From positions 2,046,001 through 2,110,000 of the forward strand of contig OY760067.1 in the NCBI GenBank assembly GCA_963662985.1: a DNA stretch of 64,000 nt, in the 5' to 3' direction. Position 1 is the first letter of the stretch, and every line of letters begins with the position of its first letter. Shown here piece after piece: positions 43,485-52,413 of this stretch. The notes under the pieces were generated by a model that was not told the origin of the DNA, made no database searches, and saw only the letters and a list, made by a program, of their open reading frames with translations. Both the position numbers and the translations under genes were made by a program. Source of the DNA: G963662985 sp963662985 (GTDB lineage: Bacteria; Chloroflexota; Anaerolineae; Anaerolineales; UBA11579).

Positions 43485-43988
43485 ATGAGTGATGAAAAGA
43501 CAAATTTTCACGTTGGTGATTGGATCGTGCATTCTCGCTATGGGCTGGGAAAAATTGAGGGGCGAGACGTTAAAGAGCTAGGAGGAAAGAAGAAAAACTA
43601 TTTTAAAGTAGGTTTTTCGGGCGGTTTCTATTGGCTGCCAAACTCTAATGTGGATGCACTCTATATTCGACCGATCGCATCTGAAAAAGAAGTCAAGAGC
43701 GCTTTAAAAATTTTGAAAGAAAACTACGAGGAACTACCTAAAAATCATAAGGATCGACAAAAGCAGATTCAAGAATGTTTAAAAGGGGTTTCTTTAAAAG
43801 ATAAAATGAAATTAATCCGAGATCTTTCTGCCCGTAAAAAAGAATACAGTTTGAATTTTAAAGAAAATGAAATTTTAGCGCGATTGAAAGAGAATTTTTT
43901 GAAAGAATGGCAGATTTGTTGCGGGAAAGAAATGGATGTTTTAGAAGAAAAGTTGGAAGAAATGATCCATGATTCTGTGGCAGTATAA
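43485..43988 (+). CDS. CarD-family transcriptional regulator
   Basis: 167 residues. An N-terminal CarD/TRCF RNA-polymerase-interaction domain (about 6-65: FHVGDWIVHSRYGLGKIEGRD, then FKVGFSGGFYWLPNSNVD) is followed by a helical CarD C-terminal domain (KEVKSALKILKE, then DRQKQIQECLKG and LKDKMKLIRDLSARKKE). CarD proteins bind the polymerase beta subunit and stabilise open complexes. It has a long leader and its own terminator. The region after residue 115 is longer and more basic/acidic mixed than in short CarD proteins. Confidence 0.88.
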   Translation: MSDEKTNFHVGDWIVHSRYGLGKIEGRDVKELGGKKKNYFKVGFSGGFYWLPNSNVDALYIRPIASEKEVKSALKILKENYEELPKNHKDRQKQIQECLKGVSLKDKMKLIRDLSARKKEYSLNFKENEILARLKENFLKEWQICCGKEMDVLEEKLEEMIHDSVAV

Positions 43989-44006
43989 TTTTTTTTTATA
44001 ATTAAT

Positions 44007-44037
44007 AAAGGACTTGAATTATCTCAAGTCCTTTTTT
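44007..44037. terminator. bidirectional intrinsic terminator
   Basis: AAAGGACTTGA (44007-44017) and TCAAGTCCTTT (44024-44034), 11-bp stem, between convergent genes. Confidence 0.92.
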
Positions 44038-44039
44038 GT

Positions 44040-45044
44040 TTAATTCGTGAGTTCTTTTTGGCAAAGGCGAACAGTTTCTCGAATCGATTCTTCCAGCCCA
44101 CCTGAAGTGTAGCCAAGCTCTTGCATCGATTCTTGTTGCGCATCATAGAATAAATCCGCATTCATGATCTCTCGGAAGAGCCAGACGGGGTCTAGGCCAG
44201 ATTCTTTGCCTTGTTTGGCGTGTTCTTTTTTGATTTTGCGGCCATTCATCACCAGTAGAAATTTCGGCACAGATTTTACAGGTTTATCAGGCGTACCGAG
44301 TTCGTCTAACATCAGGCGCACCATATCGTGGAATTTCATATTGACGTCCCCAATCGGATAACGTTTGCCATGTTTGCCATTTTTAGCGGCTCCCAGAGCA
44401 GCTTCGGCCACTTTTTGAACCGATAACATTTGCGTACCACCGGTGGGGTAGTAGATTGTGTTTTGTTCAATCAACATTTTGATTAGCAGGTCTTTCCAGA
44501 TCGGGCTGCGCTCCGGCATCGTACCGAAGATGTAGGGCAGTTCAAGGATGGAGACATCCATTTTGTGATTACCCTGCGCGTCTTGTCCTTCTGCGATGGT
44601 GCGTTGGGCTTGCTCATTTCTAACGCGAATATAAGGATGATGTTGGGAAAGATTTTTTTCTGACCAGATTCGATCAAAGTAGGCAAAGTAGGAATTGAAG
44701 ATGATTGTCTTTTTGACACCTGCTTCGCGAGCAGCCGCAGTAACTTTTGCACAGGCTTCTACCAGGCGCTCGTGGAAAAATTCATAAGCGGGGGCATCAG
44801 GAGTGAAGCGGTCATCAGGCCCGACTGAATAAATCATTACATCATGACCTTTGAAGAGGTCGATCAGTTCAGTTTGCGGCATTTCAAAAACGTTGCCAAA
44901 AGATACGTTAATCTTTTTCGGGAACCAGTCCCCAAGTTTAATATCAGGAAGGGATATGGTTGAGATTTGGTGCCCTTCTTTGAGAAATTCAAGGGCGGTG
45001 TAATACCCAAGGAAGCCAGTGCCTCCAACAATAAACGCTTTCAT
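44040..45044 (-). CDS. NAD-dependent epimerase/dehydratase family protein (extended SDR)
   Basis: 334 residues. Rossmann start AFIVGGTGFLGYYTALEFL (3-21), a VMIYSVGPDD strand, FNSYFAYFDR, then an atypical YxxxK region (HHPYIRVRNEQAQR), ELPYIFGTMPERSP and a substrate domain. Sugar-nucleotide or general nucleoside-diphosphate-sugar epimerase/reductase roles are possible; the substrate cannot be assigned. GGAGA precedes the ATG by 6 bases. Confidence 0.82.
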   Translation of the reverse strand: MKAFIVGGTGFLGYYTALEFLKEGHQISTISLPDIKLGDWFPKKINVSFGNVFEMPQTELIDLFKGHDVMIYSVGPDDRFTPDAPAYEFFHERLVEACAKVTAAAREAGVKKTIIFNSYFAYFDRIWSEKNLSQHHPYIRVRNEQAQRTIAEGQDAQGNHKMDVSILELPYIFGTMPERSPIWKDLLIKMLIEQNTIYYPTGGTQMLSVQKVAEAALGAAKNGKHGKRYPIGDVNMKFHDMVRLMLDELGTPDKPVKSVPKFLLVMNGRKIKKEHAKQGKESGLDPVWLFREIMNADLFYDAQQESMQELGYTSGGLEESIRETVRLCQKELTN

Positions 45045-45083
45045 AGTTCTCCTTTTTGGAATAATAAGTGGATTATCGATTGT

Positions 45084-45617
45084 TTATGCTTCTACTATTT
45101 TTACTGTATCGTTAATTTTAATAAAGCCCCCATGGAGTACAATAGCCATCATGCCTGCTTTGTAGATAAATTCTTCTCCCTTTTTTTCAATCACAGATTT
45201 GAGCAATTCGGGATGAGTTTGGTTGAGTTGTTTGCAGGGAGTGCGTATCTCAGTTGTTTTGAGAGTTGGGGGTTGCGAAGTTTGAGGAGCATCGGGAGAA
45301 TAAAATTCTAGGATAGACCCGAGGGGGAGTTGCATGATGTCTATATTGGAGAGAATGATGTTTTCACCCATCATTCCAGTTTCTAGGTGAATGCCTAGTT
45401 TTTTGAGTTCTTGATGAATGCTGTCGTCGATGATGAGTACTTGGCGAAGATTTTTTTGAAGAGGATCTTTATTTGCCAGGTAACGATGACGGATAAATTC
45501 TCCTGCGTGATAATCTCCTTCAATCCCGATGTTTGTAATCAAGTGTAGAGAATCGCATGGATTTTTTGGAATGCCAGCAGTTTCTTTTTTTGCTAATGCA
45601 GAAATTTGTATACTCAT
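45084..45617 (-). CDS. MOSC domain protein
   Basis: 177 residues comprising one MOSC domain: GIEGDYHAGEFIRHRYL (30-46), RQVLIIDDSIHQEL, GMMGENIILSNIDI, the conserved Cys in TEIRTPCKQLNQ and AGMMAIVLHGGFIKINDTV near the end. MOSC domains bind sulfur or molybdenum cofactor. Nearby genes give no pathway. AGAGGT precedes the ATG. Confidence 0.88.
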   Translation of the reverse strand: MSIQISALAKKETAGIPKNPCDSLHLITNIGIEGDYHAGEFIRHRYLANKDPLQKNLRQVLIIDDSIHQELKKLGIHLETGMMGENIILSNIDIMQLPLGSILEFYSPDAPQTSQPPTLKTTEIRTPCKQLNQTHPELLKSVIEKKGEEFIYKAGMMAIVLHGGFIKINDTVKIVEA

Positions 45618-45678
45618 AGGTTACCTCTATTAGTTTTGAGTATTTATTTAGGTAAAGACTTACGTAGAGATAATTTTT

Positions 45679-46068
45679 CTAATCAAATAATGGGATAATT
45701 TTTTGAATAAGCCAAGTAGCAATAAAAATCCAAATACAAATGATGATAATGGCACCTAGCCAGTTTTTTGGCTTTGTCTTAAATGTGGTTGTTTTAGCTT
45801 GCTCACGACACTCTTCCAGTATTTCTGTGGGAATGAGTTTAATTGCGATGTATATGCCAAGCGGGACTAAAATCAGATCGTCTAGTAGCCCAAGAACGGG
45901 AATAAAATCAGGCACGAGGTCAATGGGGCTAAAAACAAACAGAAATAGGAAAATGGTGAATGCTTTTGCATACCATGGGGTTTTAGGGTGTTGTTGGGCA
46001 AGATAGAGGGCGACAATTTGATGTTTTAGTGCTTTAGCTTTTTCTTTAAGGTTAAATTTTTCTTTCAT
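45679..46068 (-). CDS. DUF1232 (YkvA-type) membrane protein
   Basis: 129 residues. The DUF1232 core is TPWYAKAFTIFLFLFVFSPI then DLVPDFIPVLGLLDDLI (35-70), with hydrophobic helices near 38-50 and 65-82 and a C-terminal membrane segment (WLGAIIIICIWIFIATWLI). Function of the family is unknown. It begins 7 bases after the DUF4332 gene and is probably cotranscribed with it. Confidence 0.87.
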   Translation of the reverse strand: MKEKFNLKEKAKALKHQIVALYLAQQHPKTPWYAKAFTIFLFLFVFSPIDLVPDFIPVLGLLDDLILVPLGIYIAIKLIPTEILEECREQAKTTTFKTKPKNWLGAIIIICIWIFIATWLIQKIIPLFD

Positions 46069-46075
46069 TTTTAAT

Positions 46076-46750
46076 TTAGTATTCGATCATAAAGTGATTA
46101 AGTTGAGCATCTTGAATGAGAAATAAGGCGTCATTGATACCAAGAGTCGTTTTTGACAAATTTTGTTCTTGATTGACGGTTTCAATTTTTTCTTTTAATT
46201 CAATTGGATTTTGTTGTGCGATTTTTAAGATCGTATCAGCGCCTGCCTCCACGAGAAGAGTAGCAAAAATTGGGCTTACATAACGAAGACGAGTCACATC
46301 GATTAAGTGAGTGAGTTGTTCAATTATTTGAAGAGAAATGGATGTTTTTTCTGAAAATAATTTTCTAGTTGTTTTGCTAATCAATTCAGGGAAAATGTCA
46401 ACGGAAGTTTTATATCCTGATTGCTGAAGAATTTGTTTAGTTTCATCGGATAGGGTGGGATATTCTACTAGATTGCGAGGAGGGGGTTGATGACTAAGGA
46501 CTTCTCTACGTAAAACAATGCAATATTTCTCGAAGATTTGATTTTGTTCTGCGAATTCTTTTGCTTTTTTTGTAGTTTTGAGGGCAGTGGCAAGTTGAGC
46601 TTGATTTGTGATTCCAGCTAATTCGATTTTTTTAAAATTTTGATCGATATCTTCTAATAAAATTTGCCAAGAAGGCAATAAATGATGATTCAGTAATTGG
46701 GTTTTGTAGTTTTCCAGTGTAATTTTTGAAAGGTCTCGATAATAGTTCAT
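46076..46750 (-). CDS. DUF4332 (helix-hairpin-helix-like) protein
   Basis: 224 residues, all-helical. The C-terminal DUF4332 region carries LIDVTRLRYVSPIFATLLVE and GADTILKIAQQNPIELKEKI, a helix-hairpin-helix-like pattern. An N-terminal repeat of the same type (ELAGITNQAQLATALKTTKK) is also visible. Such proteins may bind DNA or partner proteins; no function is established. AGGAG lies 8 bases before the ATG. Confidence 0.78.
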   Translation of the reverse strand: MNYYRDLSKITLENYKTQLLNHHLLPSWQILLEDIDQNFKKIELAGITNQAQLATALKTTKKAKEFAEQNQIFEKYCIVLRREVLSHQPPPRNLVEYPTLSDETKQILQQSGYKTSVDIFPELISKTTRKLFSEKTSISLQIIEQLTHLIDVTRLRYVSPIFATLLVEAGADTILKIAQQNPIELKEKIETVNQEQNLSKTTLGINDALFLIQDAQLNHFMIEY

Positions 46751-46896
46751 AAAATTCTCCTGTAATATTATAGCATTGCTTGTTTGAACAATAAAATGCT
46801 TAATTTAAATTATTTAGTTTTAAAATGTTATAATTATTTATTGCATTGACGTTTCATTAAAGTTTAGCTGGTGGTTCTAAAAATAAGGAGCGTTTT

Positions 46897-48321
46897 GTGA
46901 GAAAGTTAATTCGTGGGGGTATTGTGTGTTTGTTTTTTCTATTAAGTATCCATAGTTTAATTTTTGCTGAAGGGGACCCTCCTGAAGTACCTATCGATGA
47001 TGAATTTATTGATACACTTGTTTTAATCATGACAAATCAGGATATTATGCAAGGAAATGTGGATGCAAGCAGCTTAGTTGGGCTGAGAGACTATGTGGAT
47101 GAATATTATTTAGGCAAAATGGTTGACGTGCGCAATGCGAAGAATTCCGGTGACCAGTCAAATGGAAAAGATGATGTCATTGATTTTCATGAAGATGATG
47201 ATCCTACTATTCAAGCTTTAATGGCGAAAAAGAACGCAACAATCGATAAAATCGATGCCCGCATCAACGACCCCATGCTATGGGTGGTGAAATTGTTTGA
47301 TCTTTTGACAGAGTCTGATGAGTTAGATCGACAAACTTCTCCAATCACTAAAATTGTTAGTGGAAATGACCAAGCCCCAGTTGATTATTTTGATGCAATG
47401 CATTCTCATGTGATGACTCACTTTGATTTGCAGCTGTATATGTTGTTTAATATTGATACGCAAAAAACGATCTCTGTAGCAGTTGCAGATGACAGTATAC
47501 CAATGGGGCAAGTGAATGACTCGGTAGGAGATCAAATATCTGGTTTGGGCAATGACTCTTATGCCACTATTGGTGATTCTACTGAAAAAAATTCTGCTCG
47601 AAACGGATCAGACGGAAATGGAGAACGAAAAACACAGATCGTTTCTTTTGAAAATAATGGATTTGAAACTGTGATGGTAAAAGTAGACAGCTATATTCCC
47701 GATGAGGGGCAGCCTACTGGGACACCAACTGGTTCCACTGTAGTAAGTAGTGGGAGTTCTACGAGTAGTTCGCTTGAGCTTCCTTTAGGAGAATATGTAT
47801 TTTGTTATCAATGGGATTTACAACGCGATGATGATGGAGATGGGGGCACTGATTATCATCATCGAACAACAAGTTCTGTTTTTGTTGGGGAGAATTCAAC
47901 TTCGATAGTGGTGACTTTGAATCCTGATAGTGTCGTCTCTAATCCCAATGGCCGATGTGGTGAGACAAGTAATGTGAAGGAAGGTTCTACTAGTACAGGA
48001 TTAACTCCCGAAGAGCAGGCAAATTCTGGTGTTTATTCTTATATGACTGCTTGCAAAGGTCTTATTTTTGGCTATTCTTGTGACGATGATGAATTGGAGA
48101 ATAATCGGATTTCTGTTCAATTTGAAGATGGGGGAGTAGTTTTGGAAGACTTAACCGGTGAGTCAGATACCTTATATTATCAAAGAATTGCCCAAAATCA
48201 GTTTTCTGGTTATGTGGATGGAATTCAATATACGATTATTTTTACAATGGACGGCTTTCATTACACACTTATTGATTCAGCTTCTAATACCAATGCAACG
48301 TTAATCTTTTACCGGCAGTAG
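46897..48321 (+). CDS. exported Asp/Ser/Thr-rich protein of unknown function
   Basis: 474 residues, GTG start behind AAGGAG. The signal peptide covers about 1-25 (cleavage near IFAEG). The mature part is acidic, with a Ser/Thr/Gly stretch near 285-305 (PTGSTVVSSGSSTSSSLELP) and paired Cys residues toward the C-terminus (ACKGLIFGYSCDDDE). I recognise no domain. It is followed after 11 bases by a lipoprotein gene, and upstream of the TadG-like cluster, so it may belong to the same cell-surface region. Confidence 0.8.
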   Translation: MRKLIRGGIVCLFFLLSIHSLIFAEGDPPEVPIDDEFIDTLVLIMTNQDIMQGNVDASSLVGLRDYVDEYYLGKMVDVRNAKNSGDQSNGKDDVIDFHEDDDPTIQALMAKKNATIDKIDARINDPMLWVVKLFDLLTESDELDRQTSPITKIVSGNDQAPVDYFDAMHSHVMTHFDLQLYMLFNIDTQKTISVAVADDSIPMGQVNDSVGDQISGLGNDSYATIGDSTEKNSARNGSDGNGERKTQIVSFENNGFETVMVKVDSYIPDEGQPTGTPTGSTVVSSGSSTSSSLELPLGEYVFCYQWDLQRDDDGDGGTDYHHRTTSSVFVGENSTSIVVTLNPDSVVSNPNGRCGETSNVKEGSTSTGLTPEEQANSGVYSYMTACKGLIFGYSCDDDELENNRISVQFEDGGVVLEDLTGESDTLYYQRIAQNQFSGYVDGIQYTIIFTMDGFHYTLIDSASNTNATLIFYRQ

Positions 48322-48332
48322 AGGAAAATAAA

Positions 48333-49037
48333 ATGAAAAAAAATTTATTGTTTTTATTTGTTTTGTTTGCAATTGTCCTAAGCGCGTGCGGGGCAAATCT
48401 ATTATTCGAAAAGGATGATAATGTTGACATTGAAAAAACGGTTGATGCTGTTGTCATGCAAACAAAAGTAGCACAAACGGTTGAAGCTGTGAAAGTTATG
48501 TCTTCATCGACCAACACTGCCGACACGGCTCTTGAGAATGAAATCAATACAAATCAGTATCAGAATAGTGCAAATCAACAAGATTTGATTGAATATCTAG
48601 ATAGAACAGTTCTTGGGAGTGCGGTGAGTGAAGAGAAATATGAGTATAGCCATGGCCAGAGAGAAATGATTGACTCTTATGGTGAGCCAAAAGAGTTTTT
48701 TATTCTATTTGTGGGAGGAGATCGGGAAGAAAATTGGATTTATCCTGAGATTGGAAAAATGTTTACCTTTCTAAATGGTTCACTTGTTTCAGAAAATACA
48801 ATCGAAATTTCATCTGAGAAAGATGTTGTAAGTGTTTATACTCCTTCGTTTTTTAATCAAGGAACGAGTTTGGATATGTTTTTATCGGTATGTGGAGCAG
48901 ATGAAGGTGTAGTGGTGAAAACAGATGAGTTGGTTGATTCAGGAAAATTAGTTTACTTAAAAGGACTTATTGTGGGTTTTATCAATGATCAAATGAGATT
49001 TGTCCAAAGTGTTCCACTTATGGAAAATATAGAATGA
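48333..49037 (+). CDS. lipoprotein of unknown function
   Basis: 234 residues with lipobox LSAC (Cys about 19) after a short basic N-terminus and hydrophobic stretch. A coiled or extended segment (KTVDAVVMQTKVAQTVEAVK) follows, the style of exported lipoproteins I associate with Anaerolineae. The remainder is a compact alpha/beta domain of about 140 residues I do not recognise. Probably cotranscribed with the preceding exported protein. Confidence 0.82.
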   Translation: MKKNLLFLFVLFAIVLSACGANLLFEKDDNVDIEKTVDAVVMQTKVAQTVEAVKVMSSSTNTADTALENEINTNQYQNSANQQDLIEYLDRTVLGSAVSEEKYEYSHGQREMIDSYGEPKEFFILFVGGDREENWIYPEIGKMFTFLNGSLVSENTIEISSEKDVVSVYTPSFFNQGTSLDMFLSVCGADEGVVVKTDELVDSGKLVYLKGLIVGFINDQMRFVQSVPLMENIE

Positions 49038-49041
49038 TAAA

Positions 49042-49069
49042 AAAAGCGATACCATTTGGTATCGCTTTT
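49042..49069. terminator. bidirectional intrinsic terminator
   Basis: AAAAGCGATACC (49042-49053) and GGTATCGCTTTT (49058-49069) form a 12-bp stem with a 4-base loop. Confidence 0.93.
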
Positions 49070-49072
49070 GAA

Positions 49073-50623
49073 TTAATCAACAAATTCGAGAGTGATAATT
49101 GGTGTGCCGTTGCCACCTTGATACAGGAGGTCTCCATCATAAACCATGCCTAAGGTTGTGCCACCAGTGACTGTGATGGTTCCGCAAATGATTTGAGAGT
49201 TGTTCAGCTCTGGCGCAACCCCACCCGTAATCTTGCAGGTTGTTTCTGGTGCATAAAATGTTCCTGAATAATTGGAGTTTGAACCACCTTCCATACTTAG
49301 TTTGGAGTTGTAACCGGGTTCAAAGAACATAGCCATGCCACCCCATTCGTTGCCAGAAGCATCTGTGAGGCTGGTTGGCGCAGAGTGCACGAGGTCGCCA
49401 CCACCGGTGATCGTAAAATCACCACCATGGGACATATACACAAACACTTCATTTGCTGTCACATCTGCACCACCTGTGATCTTAAAATCACCTGATACAC
49501 AATACAGACCGGGGGCCATATAAAGAGTTCGACCACTACCTTCGGTAATGCTATCGTAATTTCCGGGTTGAATATAATCTTTATCATCTCCATCCCATGT
49601 CGTTCCTGAGAAATCACCATAATATGGAAGATCGGAACAATCGGGTTCTGGAAGAGTTGGGATTGAAGGGGTTGAGCTAGGAATTGTGACAGGAGGCATG
49701 CCTGAAAGAGGTGTTACCCATGTCACACAAGTGTTAACGGGAAAAGTTTGATAAGGTATTTTGAAATCACCAGAAGCTTGAATATAAGTCATTTCAAGGA
49801 TTTTCGTAGCTTCACCACCTTGAAGAATCAGATCTCCATTGGTGAATAGCTTCCCACCGCCACCATAAATCGCAACTGAGTGGTTTGTGAGGTCTCCGTT
49901 TGAATAAAGATTGCCACCAGCTAAGTGAATTTCACTACCACCGGTTAATTTACAGCTTTGTTGGGTGATGATGTCGCCACCATCGGTATACAATTTTGCA
50001 CCACCTGAAAGATCGAGGTCGCTTTCAATATAGATGGGTCCACCTTCAGTGTGAATTTCTGTGCCACCGGATGTTTTAAAATTATTGGGGTTGTAAATTC
50101 CACCACCACCAGTATAGATATCTGCGCCACCAGTGTTGCTAATAGGATAATTCACGCCTCCATCTAGCGCTACAATGCCGTACCCATCAAATAATGGACC
50201 GTTCCCAGTGAGAATTTGTACGCGAAGTTGCGAATGAGTAGATTGTTGAAGTGATTGTTGAATAAATAATTGTGCAAAAGTAGTGGAAACTTTGGATGTT
50301 ATATTTGAATTAATATAATAAACGGTTGCATTATTCTCAGTGAAAGGACCGGTGATAACAACATCAACTGAGTTATCGACCCCATCATTGTTGAAGCCTT
50401 CATTTGAGGCTTGGTTGAGAGCAGCGTTTATAGCGACATTGTTGCTGAAACCATTTGAGATTAAAGTCTGAGCTGCAGTAAGTGAGATTGCATCTGATAC
50501 TGCTTGACTCTGAGATTTTTCAGTAAGTGCCATGCCGCCGTCAACTGCAAATCCAACGAAGCCCATTAGGCCGACTAAGACTAGTGCAAAAATAACAATT
50601 GATTGGCCTTTTCCTTTAATCAT
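49073..50623 (-). CDS. TadG-like surface protein with beta-helix repeats, paralogue 1
   Basis: 516 residues. The TadE/TadG-type N-terminus has GQSIVIFALVLVGLMGFVGF as membrane anchor (about 6-26), then AVDGGMALTEKSQSQAVSDA and a pilin-like helix. Residues about 150-290 are Gly-rich 15-20-residue units (GGADIYTGGGGIYN, SGGTEIHTEGGPIY, SGGAKLYTDGGDII), suggesting a right-handed beta-helix. Residues 330-505 repeat a similar theme and end with DGDLLYQGGNGTPIITLEFV. It is anchored with its bulk outside the cell. Two close paralogues follow on the same strand. Confidence 0.82.
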   Translation of the reverse strand: MIKGKGQSIVIFALVLVGLMGFVGFAVDGGMALTEKSQSQAVSDAISLTAAQTLISNGFSNNVAINAALNQASNEGFNNDGVDNSVDVVITGPFTENNATVYYINSNITSKVSTTFAQLFIQQSLQQSTHSQLRVQILTGNGPLFDGYGIVALDGGVNYPISNTGGADIYTGGGGIYNPNNFKTSGGTEIHTEGGPIYIESDLDLSGGAKLYTDGGDIITQQSCKLTGGSEIHLAGGNLYSNGDLTNHSVAIYGGGGKLFTNGDLILQGGEATKILEMTYIQASGDFKIPYQTFPVNTCVTWVTPLSGMPPVTIPSSTPSIPTLPEPDCSDLPYYGDFSGTTWDGDDKDYIQPGNYDSITEGSGRTLYMAPGLYCVSGDFKITGGADVTANEVFVYMSHGGDFTITGGGDLVHSAPTSLTDASGNEWGGMAMFFEPGYNSKLSMEGGSNSNYSGTFYAPETTCKITGGVAPELNNSQIICGTITVTGGTTLGMVYDGDLLYQGGNGTPIITLEFVD

Positions 50624-50720
50624 AATAACCCCTTTCCTAGGATATATTTCTATTTTATATTATCATATATACATTTAGAGATAAAGAAAATTATTGGAAA
50701 ATAGTATAAAAAAATAAAAA

Positions 50721-50748
50721 AAGTGACCATCTTGGTCACTTTTTTTTG
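50721..50748. terminator. intrinsic terminator between surface-protein paralogues
   Basis: AAGTGACC (50721-50728) and GGTCACTT (50734-50741), with A and T runs on the flanks. Confidence 0.85.
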
Positions 50749-52281
50749 TTATTTGATAAATTCTAGTGTGATGATCGGTGTGCCATTTCCACCTTGATAA
50801 GTGAGATCGCCATCATATGTAAATTTTACATCCGTGCCCCCAGATAGTGTAACTGTGGCGCAAGCGAGTTGAGCTTTATTTAGGTTTGGATCAACGCCAC
50901 CAGACCACGAACAATCCGAACCGGGCGCATAGAATGTGCCAGAATAAGATGAATTTGAACCGCCATTCATTGTGATGCTAGTGTTGCTATCAGGATCAAG
51001 ATACATCGCCATTCCACCCCATTCGTTGCCTGCTGAATCAGTCAGGCTGTTAGGTGCAGTATGCACTAGATCAGCGCCACCATTGATTTGGAATTTTCCA
51101 CCGTTATAAAGATAGATAAAAACACCATTGGCGATTGTGTCACTGCCGCCATTGAGTGTGATATTTCCTGATACACAATAGATGCCGGGTAGCATGGTCA
51201 GCTGAGCACCACTACCTTGTGAAATGCTATCATAATTACCAGGTTGAATGATGCTATCTTGCCATGTGCCTTTAAATTTTCCATAATCGGGCATACCTGA
51301 ACAATCAGGGGTTGGCAAGGTCGGGACTGTTGGAGTTGAACTCGGAATTGTGATGGGAGGCATGTTTGTCAGAGGAGTCGCCCATTGAATCTCTGAACTA
51401 ACATCATACCAAGTGCCTGGTGTATCTAAGATGCCTGCGGATTGGATATGCGTCCATTCATAGAATTTGCTACCACCTGTCACTTTGATATTGCCGTTAG
51501 AATAGGCTTGACCTGTACCACCGTAAAAATAAGAAGAGATATTGTTGATATCACCGTTAGCGTAGATATTGCCACCATCAGTATAGCCTCGGCTAGCACC
51601 GGTGAGTGTGAGGTCACCTTGAGTAATTACATCACCACCATCGGTGTCATATTGAGTCCCACCAGTAACAGTGAAGTCTGCTTCCATATAAATTGTGCCA
51701 CCTTCTGTGTAGATATTTGATCCACCTGAGAGGCTGAAGTTATTCGCGGAATAAACACCACCACCGCCAGAATATAAATCAGATCCACCTGAAATCTTTA
51801 ATGGCGTGTTTTTGCTAGAATCTAATGCTAAGACACCATACCCATCAAAAATCGGTCCGCTTCCTGAATAAATAATCACACGGACTTGAGAGGTTGTAGT
51901 TTGTTCAATTTGATCTTGGATAAATAATTGGGCAAATGTGGTTTTTACTTTTGAATGCACACTGGTGTTTACATAATAGACAGTGGCACTTCCTTCAGTG
52001 ACAGGCCCATTAATGGATACGGATACTGTGTTATTAGTACCATCATTGTTATAGCCACTGGAGTTTGCTAAAGAGAGGGCATCATTGGTGGCTGTGGCAA
52101 AGCTAAACCCATTTTCTACAAGAGATTGGGCTGCAGTTAGCGCAATTGTATCTGAAGTTGATTGACTTTTAGATGATTCAGTAAGAATCATTCCTCCGTC
52201 AATACCTAAAGCTACAAACCCTAACATTCCCACTAATACAACTGCAAATAGCACGACGGCTTGACCATTTTTTTTCTTCAT
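50749..52281 (-). CDS. TadG-like surface protein with beta-helix repeats, paralogue 2
   Basis: 510 residues from ATG 52281, chosen because AAGAG precedes it and the sequence then starts with the family anchor KKKNGQAVVLFAVVLVGMLG. Same architecture as paralogue 1: anchor, pilin-like helix (SKSQSTSDTIALTAAQSL), Gly-rich repeats (GGSDLYSGGGGVYS, GGSNIYTEGGTIYM, GGTQYDTDGGDVIT) and the C-terminal block ending GDLTYQGGNGTPIITLEFI. It has its own terminator on either side. Confidence 0.82.
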   Translation of the reverse strand: MKKKNGQAVVLFAVVLVGMLGFVALGIDGGMILTESSKSQSTSDTIALTAAQSLVENGFSFATATNDALSLANSSGYNNDGTNNTVSVSINGPVTEGSATVYYVNTSVHSKVKTTFAQLFIQDQIEQTTTSQVRVIIYSGSGPIFDGYGVLALDSSKNTPLKISGGSDLYSGGGGVYSANNFSLSGGSNIYTEGGTIYMEADFTVTGGTQYDTDGGDVITQGDLTLTGASRGYTDGGNIYANGDINNISSYFYGGTGQAYSNGNIKVTGGSKFYEWTHIQSAGILDTPGTWYDVSSEIQWATPLTNMPPITIPSSTPTVPTLPTPDCSGMPDYGKFKGTWQDSIIQPGNYDSISQGSGAQLTMLPGIYCVSGNITLNGGSDTIANGVFIYLYNGGKFQINGGADLVHTAPNSLTDSAGNEWGGMAMYLDPDSNTSITMNGGSNSSYSGTFYAPGSDCSWSGGVDPNLNKAQLACATVTLSGGTDVKFTYDGDLTYQGGNGTPIITLEFIK

Positions 52282-52385
52282 AAGACACTCTTCTTTTTTT
52301 GTAATTATTTTCACTTAATTATATGTCAATTCAATAAAATCAAATATCAACTTACAAGATTGTAAGGTGTAAGCGCAAAAAAATA

Positions 52386-52412
52386 AAGACCCCAAATAGG
52401 GGTCTTAAATTT
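52386..52412. terminator. intrinsic terminator between surface-protein paralogues
   Basis: AAGACCCC (52386-52393) and GGGGTCTT (52399-52406) form an 8-bp stem around AAATA. Confidence 0.85.
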
Positions 52413-52413
52413 T